This document shows positions 62,501-64,000 of a stretch of DNA of 64,000 bases, in pieces. The position numbers were made by a program, and so were the translations under genes. The DNA is from Phoronis australis (lineage: Eukaryota > Phoronida > Phoronidae), in contig NMRA01000013.1 in the NCBI GenBank assembly GCA_002633005.1, positions 1,612,185 to 1,676,184 of the forward strand. The letters run 5' to 3'. A model generated the notes under the pieces. The model did not search any database. It was not told where the DNA came from and saw only the letters and a list, made by a program, of their open reading frames with translations. How positions within the stretch are numbered: position 1 is the first letter of the stretch; the number at the start of each line of letters is the position of its first letter.

Positions 62501-64000
62501 GAAATTCTTTTCAATTTTATGTTTGGCCCCTCCTGTTCATATTGCTTTGTTTTATATCGTGGGCTTGGCAAGTCCAGCCATTCATGGGCTTACAAAACAC
62601 CTTGGAGACAATAGCAAGAAAATGACAGCATAAAGTTTTCTTGTTCCAAAGCTTGACAACATTTCAAGTATTCTTAAATTATTGTCATACACCAGTGTGA
62701 CTGAGGGAAGTGAGTGAGAGGGAAATCTGGAGGAACTCTGACCTTAAATCACAGAGAATGTTTCACAATTGTAAACAAGTTGATTACTGTTCCCAACTTG
62801 ACTACTTGAGAATAGTTTACAAATGTTGCAGGCGTTTTTTCAGTAGAAACAAGAATATTCATTTTCGTGAGGTCCTGGAGCCAATGGTAATTCTTCAAAT
62901 AATTCAATTTGAAATATGAATCCTTTTAGGTTTTTCAAAGTCATATCAAAATTATATCAAGTGTCGCTTTATGGCAGCTGGGGTATACTGATATATGTAC
63001 AGAATTGAGAATTTTGGTAAACTAAAATTTTGCTTTTCTCATCTCATATTGTGTCCTCTGTTTACAGTGAACGTGACCTCTTAATTCTTCTCCTACTTAA
63101 GCGCACAATGTGGTAGACGAGTGAAATTTTTTATGTCCAATTTCTCAGCAGAAATAAAGATTAAGAAAATGTCAGTCTATTATTAACTTGGTTTGCACCG
63201 TGTACTGAGATGCTGCGGTGATTATGTTTTCTTTTATTAACAGCAAGTTAATCAAGCTCGCAATATCGACAATTGTTTTTGGTGTAAAATAAGTGAAGTC
63301 ACTGTAAAAGTGTCTGGGAAAATCTGACAGTCATTGGAATGCTTCTGTGTACTGAATGGGAGCAACGGGCAAGTTCTAGTCTTGGCAGGGATCTACAACT
63401 CCTGACTGCACTGATCATAAAAGAGCCTTATCGAGAATATCCTCGCATAACAACATCCTTTCTGAGACCATACAGTCAAGTTGATAAGGTAGACCAGTAG
63501 GAAGCACTACTTAAATGATAACATCCTCACCAAGGAAGTTTGAAATTGTTGTCACCGATTTGGGAATGGGAGTTTTCAGAGTAAACACTACTTCAGTGTA
63601 ACTCTCAGAATGGTCGTCAGAATTATTTGGCAGCGAATTCGCTTTCCGTGGAAGTAACTGACTTGATTCAGACCACTTACTGCTCTAAGATTGATCTCAA
63701 ATTGTTTCTAACTCGGATGAGAAGTGATTTTTTGGTCTTGTTATTATAATAACTTACAACAAGAAAATGACATGCAGTGAGGATAAACAAAGTGGTCTAA
63801 ATTAGGAGTTGTTTGTTGGGATGATAGGCCGGTTCCTAGCTGCTTTAAGTTGAAAATGTAGTGATAAAATGGGAGTTTTTGTGGAAGTTAGTCAGAGGTT
63901 AATGTGATGTTATCGTCACCTAGCGAACTTGCAAAGCAAACTGTTGGGATTTCAGCAAAGTGTGTGCTTTTGGTAAGAGATCAGTATCCACACATTTGGT
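56561..64000. other. Gene-free right end
   Basis: Contains a family B copy (58265-58530), a short ATTAA microsatellite near 57775 and a possible transposon end near 62428 (CAGTGGTATAGCCACAGTGG). No recognisable exon. Confidence 0.4.
58265..58530 (+). repeat. Dispersed repeat family B copy
   Basis: aggaacatcatatttcagag, gtgctttatgcaatgttctt and gcgtttttgagatttaatct match the family B order. Confidence 0.6.

Noticed and set aside
17400-64000. LMO7 or COMMD6, expected neighbours of UCHL3 by human synteny
   Set aside because: I looked for CH, PDZ, LIM and COMM motifs in the open frames and found none. Small exons could still have been missed.

Overview
This is eukaryotic (animal) genomic DNA: AT-rich, intron-bearing and repeat-dense. 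The two recognisable genes use GT-AG introns. Intact UCHL3, a TBC1D1/TBC1D4-type PTB exon and CTCF-like motifs point to a metazoan. The tandem-repeat-bearing mobile elements look like the HINE/'pearl' type described in marine invertebrates. I cannot name the species; a marine invertebrate (hemichordate, echinoderm, cephalochordate or mollusc) is my best guess. Single N bases lie at 602, 10741 and 31338.

Layout. (1) 1-2468, minus strand: the first coding exon (1887-2468) and part of the first intron of a TBC1D1/TBC1D4-family Rab-GAP, running off the left edge. (2) 2469-2789: a compact head-to-head promoter with a perfect CRE, a perfect kappa-B palindrome and a CTCF-like site. (3) 2790-16844, plus strand: a complete eight-exon ubiquitin C-terminal hydrolase gene (UCHL3). 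It includes a 12-nt microexon, and the catalytic Cys, His and Asp codons are all present. Its 6.1-kb intron 5 is mostly a nested, partly duplicated block of a repeat I call HINE-like. (4) 16845-64000: no gene I can recognise. It holds three more HINE-like copies (32440-34964, 42031-43466, 45428-46427), several TIR/MITE families, tRNA-derived SINEs, minisatellites, a near-perfect 94-bp foldback (17839-18045), one unassigned candidate exon (18283-18602, minus) and one promoter-like cluster (about 53636-53801).

The TBC1D-UCHL3 adjacency recalls human 13q22 (TBC1D4-COMMD6-UCHL3-LMO7), so it may be ancient microsynteny with COMMD6 absent from the gap.

The most interesting structure is the HINE-like repeat. 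Every 144-161 bp it carries a CCTAGTGGC core. Thirteen copies match the published vertebrate CTCF consensus CCASYAGRKGGCRS exactly on the minus strand, all in the same orientation. If CTCF binds them, this is a transposon family that spreads arrays of oriented CTCF sites at near-nucleosomal spacing, including inside UCHL3 intron 5.
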